From Priestia megaterium (lineage in GTDB: Bacteria > Bacillota > Bacilli > Bacillales > Bacillaceae_H), in NCBI RefSeq assembly GCF_009497655.1, contig NZ_CP023317.1, positions 3,377,501 through 3,441,500 of the forward strand: DNA of 64,000 bases. Reading direction: 5' to 3'. The translations under genes were made by a program, and so were the position numbers. Positions 54,386 to 62,486 of the stretch are shown here, piece after piece. Every line of letters begins with the position of its first letter. Positions within the stretch are counted from its first letter, which is position 1. The notes under the pieces are model-generated. The model did no database searches. It was not told where the DNA came from and worked only from the letters and a program-made list of their open reading frames with translations.

Positions 54386-55426
54386 TTATTCTTCGGGAAG
54401 TAATAAAATCTTCCCTAACTTCCCTTTATTTTTAAAATACACTTGGGCTTCTTTTGCTTTGTCTAAAGGGAAAATTTTATCGATAACCGGTTTAATTTCC
54501 CCCTCAGAAATGGCCTTAAGCATATCTTTAAACTCTGCTCTCGTTCCCAACACAGATCCATACATTGTAATATGTTTTAGATACAATGTTCTAAAATCAA
54601 AATTTGTATGCTGACCACCAGCAGAACCTGAAATGCAAAATTTCCCTCCGTTTTTTAAAACTTGAAGAGATATGGAAAACAAAGCATCTCCTACAACATC
54701 TAGAACGGAATCGACCGGGCCTCCGTTCAGTTCTAAAATGTCTTCTGAAAGAGTATCAGATTTATATGATAATACGTGTGTCGCTCCCAATTCCTTAATT
54801 CTTTCTTGATTCTCTAAGTCCCCCGTGATTGCAATAACTTTAGCACCAAAGACTTTAGAGGCAATCTGTACATTTAATGATCCCACACCACCATTTGCTC
54901 CAGTTACTATAACTGTCTCACCTGGTTGAGCTTGAATTTGGTTGACCATGTGCCAAGCAGTTAACCCACTTACCGAAAAAACAGCACTTTCTGAATAGCT
55001 TGATAGGGGCATGTCAAAGCAAAGTTCAGCAGGCCAGACCACATATTCAGCATAACCACCATCGTATTCTGAACCTATAAAGGACATATCATCAGAAATA
55101 TGTTCGTACCCTTCTTCTCCACTAGATATAAAAGGGAATAACACAACATCTTTTCCCACTATAGACTCCTCTACTAACTTTCCTGCTTTTACTACTTTTC
55201 CCGTTATATCAGATCCTGGTGTACGTGGAAACTGGACTCCTTCCGGTCGCCATCCAGATTTTGAGTCAGTACCGTAAGCACCCTCTCTCATCCAAATTTC
55301 TGTATTGTTAATAGCACAGGCCTTCACTTTTATAAGAACTTCATTTTCTTTGGGTTCAGGTATAGGAATTTCTACTAGGCTTAATTTACTTACGTCTCCA
55401 TAACCTGTTACTTGTACAGCTTTCAT
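54386..55426 (-). CDS. zinc-binding-type alcohol dehydrogenase (MDR, quinone oxidoreductase-like)
   Basis: The protein has 346 residues from ATG 55426 (MKAVQVTGYGDVSKLSLVEI), behind GAAGGGGAC. The GroES-like domain contains FPRTPGSDITGKVVKAGK near 66 and the Rossmann domain AQPGETVIVTGANGGVGSLN near 150 (GxGxxG type). The structural-zinc cysteine cluster is absent, as in quinone oxidoreductases. NADPH-dependent reduction of quinones or enones is likely. A VOC/HxlR pair nearby may belong to the same stress response. Confidence 0.87.
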   Translation of the reverse strand: MKAVQVTGYGDVSKLSLVEIPIPEPKENEVLIKVKACAINNTEIWMREGAYGTDSKSGWRPEGVQFPRTPGSDITGKVVKAGKLVEESIVGKDVVLFPFISSGEEGYEHISDDMSFIGSEYDGGYAEYVVWPAELCFDMPLSSYSESAVFSVSGLTAWHMVNQIQAQPGETVIVTGANGGVGSLNVQIASKVFGAKVIAITGDLENQERIKELGATHVLSYKSDTLSEDILELNGGPVDSVLDVVGDALFSISLQVLKNGGKFCISGSAGGQHTNFDFRTLYLKHITMYGSVLGTRAEFKDMLKAISEGEIKPVIDKIFPLDKAKEAQVYFKNKGKLGKILLLPEE

Positions 55427-55724
55427 AGAACAGTCCCCTTCTTTTTTACGAATATAGTTTTTAATATATTTCATACGGCTGCTTATAGTTTAGAAAAAAA
55501 CATGCATATTTCATTATGCACTCTTCTTTCTATTATCATCAAGTTTGGAGTCAGTATACTTTTACGGCCTTTTCTTTTTACTTCTGTTTCGCAGTGTCAA
55601 AAACCACTGGATCATTAAATTTAGAAATGTTAATAAACTCTCTTTTTTGTTGTTTTGTAACATGGCGCTACCATATAATAAAAAACACCAGCAAAAGATT
55701 TTGCTGGTGGAAAGAGATTATTTA

Positions 55725-56219
55725 TTAGTAAGCGCCTTGTGAATAAGTTAACTCATAGCTATGCGTATAAATTTCAAAAATATTTCCAAATGGATCTTCT
55801 ACATAAACCATTTTATATGGTTTTTCTCCTGGGTAATATTCTCTGATAGGCATACGTTGTTTACCACCATGTTGCTTAATTTTCTCTACAAGACCTTCAA
55901 TATCTGGATCCTGAATGCAGAAATGGAAAATGCCTGTTTTCCAATACTCAAAGTTATTTTCAGGTGTTTCATTTTCAGGGAACTCAAACATTTCTACGCC
56001 AATTTTATCTCCCGTAGCTAAATGTGCAATTCTGAATTTATCCCAGTCATTCCCAAATACATCTCGACACATTTGACCGATAGGTGTGTCATCATTTTCC
56101 ACATCTGAAGGTTCCATAATAACGTACCAACCGAACACATCAGTATAGAATTTAATTGCCTCATCTAGGTTAGGTACTGAAAGACCGATATGAGAAAATG
56201 TTTTAGGATATGTGAACAT
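55725..56219 (-). CDS. VOC-family (glyoxalase/bleomycin-resistance-fold) protein
   Basis: This 164-residue protein has paired VOC modules: TFSHIGLSVPNLDEAIKFYT near residue 8 with a metal-binding histidine, HLATGDKIGVEMFEFPENET near 67, GIFHFCIQDPDIEGLVEKIK near 93 and VYVEDPFGNIFEIYTHSYEL near 137 with a metal-binding glutamate. GGAGGAATATAAATT precedes ATG 56219. It is divergent from an HxlR regulator, which suggests induction by a reactive compound. Confidence 0.85.
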   Translation of the reverse strand: MFTYPKTFSHIGLSVPNLDEAIKFYTDVFGWYVIMEPSDVENDDTPIGQMCRDVFGNDWDKFRIAHLATGDKIGVEMFEFPENETPENNFEYWKTGIFHFCIQDPDIEGLVEKIKQHGGKQRMPIREYYPGEKPYKMVYVEDPFGNIFEIYTHSYELTYSQGAY

Positions 56220-56362
56220 AATTTATATTCCTCCAATTTTTTTAATGATTTTAGTGTTTGCTGTCGAACACATAAATAGTGTATTTCACAATTTTAAATT
56301 ATGGAAGAACGCACTTTTTTGTAAGAAACTAACCTAAAGGTAAGAAAGGACTGAAGAATGAA

Positions 56363-56698
56363 ATGAGCACTCCGATAGACGATACAGGAAAATTAAAATG
56401 TTCTATTGAATATACATTAGGAAAAATAGGTAACAAATGGAAAACGGTGATCCTATGGCATTTAGGCGTAGACGGGACATTAAGGTATAGTGAATTACGT
56501 CATTTGTTACCTGGTGTGAGCCATAAAGTAATGACGAAACAATTAAAAGAACTTGAGCAAGATAACTTAATTAATAGGACTCAGTACAATACCGTACCAC
56601 CTAAAGTGGACTATTCCTTAACCAGCAAGGGAAAAACGTTAATGCCCATCTTAGACCTGATGCATACATGGGGGAAAGAACATGGAGAAGGTTTTTGA
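56363..56698 (+). CDS. HxlR-family transcriptional regulator
   Basis: This 111-residue winged-helix protein shows CSIEYTLGKIGNKWKTVILW near residue 12 and RYSELRHLLPGVSHKVMTKQLKELEQDNLI near 39, the classic HxlR/DUF24 layout with the N-terminal cysteine C12 used by redox or aldehyde sensors. AAAGGA lies upstream of ATG 56363. It probably controls the divergent VOC gene. Confidence 0.88.
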   Translation: MSTPIDDTGKLKCSIEYTLGKIGNKWKTVILWHLGVDGTLRYSELRHLLPGVSHKVMTKQLKELEQDNLINRTQYNTVPPKVDYSLTSKGKTLMPILDLMHTWGKEHGEGF

Positions 56699-57426
56699 TT
56701 GGAGAGCTTTGACAAAAATATTTGCCTATCGTAAAATACTCTAAATCTTGGTAATCAATTAAGAACTGGTATATAGGAAGCAATACCGTTAGAAGGTAAT
56801 TTTGTACATATTAAATTAAGTGGTACTAAGGGTTATACAGTATTAGGAAATCTAACTCACCCTTAAAAGTGGTTAAGAGCATCAGAAAATGACATGGTCG
56901 AAAGCTTTGAGTGAAGATTAGAACTTGAATAACGTTATAAAAAAGCAACCTCGGCATTGGCCAATGAACGAAGTTGCTTTTTTATAAGGGTTTGTTCATA
57001 CGTATCCGAAGTATTGAAATATAAGAATATTACCATTTTATGTAATTAAAGGATATTTTCAATATGTCTATGCATATGAATAAAAGGTGCGCTTTTTATG
57101 CATCATCTCTTCAACTACTTGTAAGGAGAAATTCGTCATATCAAGGATGTATAAAAATCTGAATATTCTATAAAAGTGACCCTTGTAGAACCCTTACTCC
57201 CATAAGGGTTCTCTTTTTTCGTGTCTTCTGGAAAGAGACATTATGTTAACTAATAATGTATAGATTATACATCTTGAAAACAGAAAAAACTATCTGTTGT
57301 CCGGTTAGAAAGGTGGCTAGATAGTTTTTTTCTGTAACGCAATCATATTTTTTTGATGATTCAATTCATCTTGAGTAGTTTGCTCATAATATTATGTTTT
57401 ATTTGTATGTAGAGAAAAAACTAATA
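56699..57426. other. decayed, terminator-rich intergenic zone
   Basis: No intact gene is visible. An open frame without start (56781-56866, ...EGNFVHIKLSGTKGYTVLGN then LTHP and stop) looks like a gene tail. Three hairpin terminators are present: 56939-56984 (AAAAGCAAC / GTTGCTTTT), 57188-57220 (GAACCCTTA / TAAGGGTTC plus T6) and 57284-57332 (AAAAAACTATCT / AGATAGTTTTTT). Confidence 0.6.
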
Positions 57427-57900
57427 TTATGAAACAGGTTTTTCTGTTTTTGAAGGGTTCTCATACCATTTTTGAAACCCGTAAATAACTAATGAGGTGG
57501 AAAGCATTAGACTTAGAATAGATGTTCTTGAAATATGACTCTTTCCAACTCCGATTTTCTCTGCAAAAGGTACGAATACATATGTGAAAAATGAATCAAT
57601 AAGAGCATTCGTAAGTAGATACGGAAGGAATCCAATTTTATAGACCAATTTAAATATCCAGATTGTCCCTATAAAAAAAGGACCAAATACATAGAACATG
57701 TTGATGGATTTAAGTCCTGGTATAATAGGTTTTTTTAACTTCCACCAACCAAAATCAGTAGCAATAACAAATATTAGTGAAACAATAAGAGAAGTAAAAA
57801 TAGATACAGGAGTATATTTTTTCACTTCCTTTTTAGGAATAAATATTAGACTTATCCAAGATATAATTAAAGTAAGAAATGCAAAGAGTTTTGGATTCAA
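57427..57900 (-). CDS. four-helix membrane protein, paralogue of 53416-53907
   Basis: This 157-residue membrane protein starts at a TTG (57900) with AAGGGG twelve bases upstream. Its block FVFGPFF-like (MFYVFGPFFIGTIWIFKLVY) followed by LPYLLTNALIDSFFTYVFVP parallels the gene 4 kb to the left, and both end in a YGFQ segment. Function is unknown. Confidence 0.6.
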   Translation of the reverse strand: MNPKLFAFLTLIISWISLIFIPKKEVKKYTPVSIFTSLIVSLIFVIATDFGWWKLKKPIIPGLKSINMFYVFGPFFIGTIWIFKLVYKIGFLPYLLTNALIDSFFTYVFVPFAEKIGVGKSHISRTSILSLMLSTSLVIYGFQKWYENPSKTEKPVS

Positions 57901-58035
57901 GATATAGTCAACCCCTTATGGTTATAAGGCTAGTATGAGATTAAAATGATTTTGTTATTCAAGTTAAAAAAAGCCCATGTTTAAACATTTCTGTCTCTCT
58001 TTGCTTCTCATAAATAGTTTTATGTTAACTAGAAA

Positions 58036-58277
58036 GAAATAGCTGCTGCCATAACATCAAATGCTGTTCGATTTCTAAAGTATTAAAAATTAAAAAAACT
58101 GTTAAAGTTACAGGTGGTGCAACTAAATTTGCTAACAAACTTGCTAAATCTTATGATTACTATTCAAGAATTAAAAAGCCTGGTAGCAGAGTTGCTAAAT
58201 ACTCCAAAACAAAAGCTATGAAATTAGCGTTGAAAAGGACAGCTAGAGCTACACCAGGTGCTTTTGACGCATTATAA
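58036..58277 (+). pseudogene. frameshifted remnant of a basic, Gly/Ala/Lys-rich protein
   Basis: In one phase the sequence reads KEIAAAITSNAVRFLKY then stops. One base back, another phase continues KVLKIKKTVKVTGGATKFAN, KLAKSYDYYSRIKKPGSRVA, KYSKTKAMKLALKRTARATP, GAFDAL and a TAA at 58277. No start codon with a ribosome site lies upstream. Both parts have strong coding character, so this is probably the 3' end of a lost gene with a one-base lesion. The family was not recognised. Confidence 0.5.
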
Positions 58278-58373
58278 GTACCCCTAGAAATAGATACGTT
58301 TATTAATGATTTTCTAAAGTAAGTTTCACTACACCTTTGGAGTAGCTTATTCAGGTAAAGGGGATTGTTTTTT

Positions 58374-58562
58374 ATGTTTAGTAAAAAAAGAACCTATCAA
58401 ATATTAATAGCAATTGTTTCGATTGGACTTGTTGTTTACAACTACACATTAAAATCTAGTGTGAGTGAAGCGACAGATTCCTACGTTATTTTCCCTATTA
58501 GTATTGTGTTACTTTTATTATTTGCCTTTATGTACGTAAAAATAGATAAAAAAAATGATTAA
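58374..58562 (+). CDS. small two-helix membrane protein
   Basis: The frame from ATG 58374 (MFSKKRTYQILIAIVSIGLV) gives 62 residues with two hydrophobic segments and a charged tail (KIDKKND). AAAGGGGAT lies ten bases upstream, and a terminator follows. The family was not recognised. It directly follows the frameshifted remnant. Confidence 0.6.
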   Translation: MFSKKRTYQILIAIVSIGLVVYNYTLKSSVSEATDSYVIFPISIVLLLLFAFMYVKIDKKND

Positions 58563-58586
58563 AAACAGATTTTGTCTACCTTCCTT

Positions 58587-58620
58587 AAACCCCAGATAAT
58601 CAAAATATCTGGGGTTTTTT
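58587..58620 (+). terminator. terminator after the small membrane gene
   Basis: The stem AACCCCAGATA / TATCTGGGGTT with T6. Confidence 0.9.
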
Positions 58621-58742
58621 ATTATAAAGGTTTTAATATTTACATTAGATAACGACAAATACATAGCTTTTCTACAAATTGCCTATATCTTAGATTACTA
58701 AATATTAATGGATTTAATACTAATTCTGTTTATCTAGATGAA

Positions 58743-59312
58743 TTAAGGAGATACTTTTTCCTCAGGTTCATTAAAATAAATATTTTTCATCCACTCTTTT
58801 TTTAATAATGCATACTGAAGAGTATTTTCATACTTAGGTGTTCCATCTTCGTATTTAGTAAACGAAATAAACTCAACAAAACGTCCTTCTTTACGCATTC
58901 CTAATTTTTCACATAGTTTTTGTGATTTGTAGTTATCCTCCTCAACGTATGCATAGACTCTTCTTGCGCCCTTTTGAGTAAACAGATACCTAAAGAACTC
59001 CTTCACACTCTCGCTTGCGTACCCTTTCCCCTCATATTGAGCATTAAAGTGCCAACCAATGGAATAAGTATCTGGATCTTCCTTTAAGTAGAATATTTCT
59101 CCTATTAGATAATCACTGCCTTTTAAGCAGACTGCAACAAAAGAGTCATCTTTTTTTCTTTTTTGAGCTTTTAAAGTAGCTTCCTCTATTGTGTGAACTT
59201 TGTCTTCAAGAAAGCAGTTTACCCTTGGATTAGCCAAGTATTCCAAAAGAGCTTGAGAGTCTGCTTTAGAAAAGTTTCTCAATAGTAATCGATCAGTTTC
59301 AATCTTTTTCAT
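58743..59312 (-). CDS. GNAT-family N-acetyltransferase (RimJ/RimL type)
   Basis: This 189-residue protein opens MKKIETDRLLLRNFSKADSQ and has the acetyl-CoA loop in QYEGKGYASESVKEFFRYLF near residue 92 and AYVEEDNYKSQKLCEKLGMRKEGRF near 122, the RimJ/RimL subgroup. It transfers an acetyl group to a protein N-terminus, amino acid or antibiotic; the substrate is unknown. GGAGGATTTTTA precedes ATG 59312. Confidence 0.87.
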   Translation of the reverse strand: MKKIETDRLLLRNFSKADSQALLEYLANPRVNCFLEDKVHTIEEATLKAQKRKKDDSFVAVCLKGSDYLIGEIFYLKEDPDTYSIGWHFNAQYEGKGYASESVKEFFRYLFTQKGARRVYAYVEEDNYKSQKLCEKLGMRKEGRFVEFISFTKYEDGTPKYENTLQYALLKKEWMKNIYFNEPEEKVSP

Positions 59313-59417
59313 TAAAAATCCTCCTAGTCTATAGTTATGAGCTTATTTCTCTGAAAAGACAACAACAATAATTTAGGGGATAAAATAGCAATAATGGTTA
59401 GCTAAGCTTTTGTGGCT

Positions 59418-60299
59418 TTAGGTGTTAACGTCTTCAGCAACACGTTCACCAATATCAAGTACACGCGAAATATTTTGCACAATTTCAGGAAGACCAACTA
59501 CTGCCTCTTGAAACATCCAAATATAAGCTAGAACTGCATAAATAGCACCAGGCGTAGTACCCTGAACACCTGTAAGTCTAAGTAGTGTAGCTAGGGTTAA
59601 AAGAATGACGACAATCTCCATCATCCCCCATGTTTTAGCCTCAGCGTTAGAAATAGCAACACGCCACAAACGTAACCGTGCAAAATGTTTTTGAACAATG
59701 GTAAGTGGACGATGAACGACTATATCTGCCTCTTCTTCAATTCGGTTGTTAAGTGCGTGGTTCAAACGATAAGAACGTCGACCGAACCAATGATTTATGA
59801 TTAGTATTGGAATTATTGCCAATAAACTTAAGAACCCAATAAACCGGTCATAAAGAAATAACATGATAATAGCGCCCAAAAATCGAATAACCGTTGTTAC
59901 AACTGCCGGCAGCTCCATCTGAAAGAAATCTACTACCTCTCGAGACAATGAGACACGTCCTACAATTCGAGTTCCTTTTACTCCATCAGCACGCTGGCGC
60001 TCCACCATTTCTGCAGCAACATTAGAATAAATTCCAACGAATACTTTGGTATCGTAAACGTGCCTGAACAAGCCAACCCCTAGGTGAAGGATCCATAGTA
60101 GAGCAAGTGGTATAAGGCTAGCCGGATTCCCTTTAAGCAACCCATCGATTGCAAAACCAATTGTTGCAGCGTAAAGAAGATCGCAAACATTTTCAACAAG
60201 AGTGAGCATATAGGTAAGGCTAATTCCTTTACGATTTTTTGACCATATACCTTGAAGGAGTTGACCTACGGAGGATTTTTTCTTTTTTATCATTTGCAT
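59418..60299 (-). CDS. ABC transporter six-transmembrane domain protein without ATPase
   Basis: The 293-residue protein matches the transmembrane domain of exporter-type ABC proteins (ISLTYMLTLVENVCDLLYAA near residue 26, FFQMELPAVVTTVIRFLGAI near 125, LAYIWMFQEAVVGLPEIVQN near 255). It stops before any nucleotide-binding domain, and no ATPase gene lies nearby. Such stand-alone domains are known in annotation, but how they work is unclear. It is divergent from a MerR regulator and probably induced by it. Confidence 0.75.
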   Translation of the reverse strand: MQMIKKKKSSVGQLLQGIWSKNRKGISLTYMLTLVENVCDLLYAATIGFAIDGLLKGNPASLIPLALLWILHLGVGLFRHVYDTKVFVGIYSNVAAEMVERQRADGVKGTRIVGRVSLSREVVDFFQMELPAVVTTVIRFLGAIIMLFLYDRFIGFLSLLAIIPILIINHWFGRRSYRLNHALNNRIEEEADIVVHRPLTIVQKHFARLRLWRVAISNAEAKTWGMMEIVVILLTLATLLRLTGVQGTTPGAIYAVLAYIWMFQEAVVGLPEIVQNISRVLDIGERVAEDVNT

Positions 60300-60458
60300 C
60301 TTATCTACTCTTTCTTTTCTCTAATTAAACAAACTTTAATTCTATTCATTGCTTTATCTTCAAATTCATCATCAATTTGCCTTTTCACTTACTTTAATGA
60401 AATAAAGGACTCGTCATTGCTGTTTATATCCCCTTTCCAGTACAATGAACATCATAAA

Positions 60459-60477
60459 GTATATGGTTACCGTATAG
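60459..60477. promoter_or_regulatory. MerR-type dyad in the divergent promoter region
   Basis: GTATATGGTTACCGTATAG holds an imperfect dyad around GGTTACC, the style of MerR-family operators. It lies 15 bp before the MerR gene start and between the divergent genes. Confidence 0.45.
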
Positions 60478-60491
60478 TCAAGGAGGATTTT

Positions 60492-61313
60492 ATGAGTGAA
60501 GAGTTGGAAAAGTACTTTAGTACTGGTGAATTCGCGAATCTCTGTCGTGTAAAAAAGCAAACTCTATTTCATTATGAAGAGATAGGGTTACTTTCACCTC
60601 AAATAAAAAGAGAGAATGGATATAGGTACTATTCGTATGAACAATTTGAAGTCTTTCAAGTGATTGCCTTATTTAAAGAATTCGGTGTTCCATTAAAAGA
60701 GATAAAAGTTCTTTTAAAAGATAAAAAACCAATAAATATGATTACTCTTTTAAAGGAAAAATCTCTTGAAATTGAAGAAAAAATTAAGAGCCTTAATCAT
60801 TTACAAGCAATTATTCAAACGCGTTTACAGTTAGCAGAACATGCTTTAAAAACTGATTTTTCTTCTATTTCATTGCAATATTTAGATGAAGAAACCTTTA
60901 TGATTAGTGAAAATATTTTAGAAGAAGCCGAACAAAAATATACTACAGTTATTCCGGAGCTCATTCATTATACTCAACTTCATAAATTAGACCGAGGATA
61001 TCCAATTGGAGCAATGCTTGCGAGAGACCAAATCCAAAAAAAAGAGTTTTACAATTACGAACATTTGTATATCAAAATCCCAGAAGAGATAGAAAAAATT
61101 CATTGTCATACACGTCCCCAGGGACTATATGTTGTTGGGTATCAAAAAGGTGCCGAAACCGAACATGCTTACGATCGAATTATTCAATTCGTTAGAGAAA
61201 AAGGGTTAAAAATAGCGGAGTATGCATATGAGGAATACGTGATTGATGAGGTAATGGCGGATGGAATAGAGAATTCAATTACAAGAATTCAACTTCAAAT
61301 TCAAAGCCAATAA
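60492..61313 (+). CDS. MerR-family multidrug-responsive regulator (BmrR/BltR-like)
   Basis: The protein has 273 residues from ATG 60492 (MSEELEKYFSTGEFANLCRV), behind CAAGGAGG. The MerR winged helix (residues 8-75, HYEEIGLLSPQIKRENGYRYYSYEQF) is followed by a coiled-coil linker (EIEEKIKSLNHLQAIIQTRL) and a C-terminal effector domain (about 130-273) of the BmrR/GyrI-like kind. It should activate the divergent ABC membrane gene on drug binding. The longer frame to 60252 lacks a ribosome site. Confidence 0.88.
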   Translation: MSEELEKYFSTGEFANLCRVKKQTLFHYEEIGLLSPQIKRENGYRYYSYEQFEVFQVIALFKEFGVPLKEIKVLLKDKKPINMITLLKEKSLEIEEKIKSLNHLQAIIQTRLQLAEHALKTDFSSISLQYLDEETFMISENILEEAEQKYTTVIPELIHYTQLHKLDRGYPIGAMLARDQIQKKEFYNYEHLYIKIPEEIEKIHCHTRPQGLYVVGYQKGAETEHAYDRIIQFVREKGLKIAEYAYEEYVIDEVMADGIENSITRIQLQIQSQ

Positions 61314-61383
61314 CGTTTTTTAGTTTGTATTGCAAAGAGGTACTATATTTACTAAACATATGTGGCGTATACAGGCTAAAAAT

Positions 61384-61425
61384 AGAAAAACCAACCTATG
61401 AGCTCTAAAGGTTGGGTTTTCTGTT
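61384..61425 (+). terminator. terminator after the MerR gene
   Basis: The stem AGAAAAACCAACCT / AGGTTGGGTTTTCT with T run. Confidence 0.85.
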
Positions 61426-61541
61426 TTTGTAAACGGAGTATAGGAGAATTGCTTATTGCTTTTTTCTAAATGGAAATAATGAGGAAACTTGACTCTTCAT
61501 TACGACGAATTGCTTCTTTTAGCGCAATCACGTCTTTCTCA

Positions 61542-61955
61542 TTAATCCTCAACCTCAATTCCAGCTTCCTTGAATGGTTCTAATACTTCTAGATCGCACA
61601 TGGAAATATAGTCCACTGCTTTTAGATTCTTTAAGTTCTGAAACCCTTCAACAGATAGTACGTCAAATAAACTGTCTTCACCGTCCCAATCTGGCTTTAG
61701 AATATGATAAATTTCATTACCTCCATCAAAGCAAAGGGATTCAACCTTTTCCAAATCACTCTTTTCCAGAGTTAACTCTTCTAAATAATCTTTGATTTCA
61801 ACAATGGGTCCAGCTCCAGAATACCATTCGAAATTATTCGTATACTTATCTTTTAAATCGGTTAATTCTTTTAGAAATAATGGCTCTTGATCTAATAAAG
61901 CTTCAATAACCACTAATTTAAAATTAAAATCTTTAAACATTCCACTTTTCCCCAT
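61542..61955 (-). CDS. DUF6892-like acidic protein
   Basis: This 137-residue acidic protein reads FKDFNFKLVVIEALLDQEPL near residue 7 and ends in leucine-rich-like turns (FQNLKNLKAVDYISMCDLEV). The pattern resembles DUF6892, often found with polymorphic-toxin immunity genes, but this is from memory and unsure. GGAGGTAGCAAA precedes ATG 61955. No toxin gene is next to it in this window. Confidence 0.55.
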   Translation of the reverse strand: MGKSGMFKDFNFKLVVIEALLDQEPLFLKELTDLKDKYTNNFEWYSGAGPIVEIKDYLEELTLEKSDLEKVESLCFDGGNEIYHILKPDWDGEDSLFDVLSVEGFQNLKNLKAVDYISMCDLEVLEPFKEAGIEVED

Positions 61956-62069
61956 TTTGCTACCTCCGATTTTATCTCTGTATTAGGCTTGTAATCGCCC
62001 CTGCACTATTCGTATTATAACAATCATCTATAAATAAAACCTACTTATATTGTTGACTTTGACAGCCCC

Positions 62070-62110
62070 AAAAATAAGAGCCCCTGTAAATGAAGGTCCG
62101 CTCTTATTTA
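62070..62110 (-). terminator. terminator after the microgene at 62117
   Basis: The stem AAATAAGAGC / GCTCTTATTT ends in T5 on the minus strand directly after the 21-residue frame. Confidence 0.75.
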
Positions 62111-62116
62111 CTTAGT

Positions 62117-62182
62117 TTAATTACTACTGCAAGCTGCTAATGCTAGCAATAATACAGCAGAAGTTGCTAAAACCTTTTTCAT
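62117..62182 (-). CDS. 21-residue lipoprotein-like microgene
   Basis: ATG 62182 with GAAGGTG five bases upstream reads MKKVLATSAVLLLALAACSS plus N, then TAA. It is a complete lipoprotein signal peptide with lipobox LAAC and only three residues after the cysteine. A terminator follows at once, so it looks like a real transcription unit rather than a truncated gene. It resembles entericidin-like micro-lipoproteins. Confidence 0.6.
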   Translation of the reverse strand: MKKVLATSAVLLLALAACSSN

Positions 62183-62349
62183 ACATGCACCTTCAACTCT
62201 CTAATAACCATTCTCCACCTATTATTTATTGTTAATAAAAGGTAGAAACTTTGTATATTTTATCATGTTTTTTGTATTCATGAACATCACTACTACCTAA
62301 CCTAATAATCTTATTTTTGTACGGACTGAAGTTCTTCTTTATAGGTAAC
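62183..62349. other. AT-rich spacer
   Basis: It should hold the promoter of the microgene; nothing else is seen. Together with the dgoT terminator it fills the gap to the galactonate genes. Confidence 0.4.
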
Positions 62350-62396
62350 AAAAAAGCATAAACCCGTTGGTCTCCAACAAAATTTATGCTTCTTCT
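62350..62396 (-). terminator. terminator after dgoT
   Basis: On the minus strand AAGCATAAA / TTTATGCTT is followed by TTTTTT, with an inner pairing GTTGGAGACCAAC. Confidence 0.85.
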
Positions 62397-62486
62397 TTAA
62401 TAAATCTTTTACGAATTCTCTTTTAATCCCGCCACAAATAATTCCAGATGTATGATTCCTAAAAAACTATAAGATTATAAACAGCC

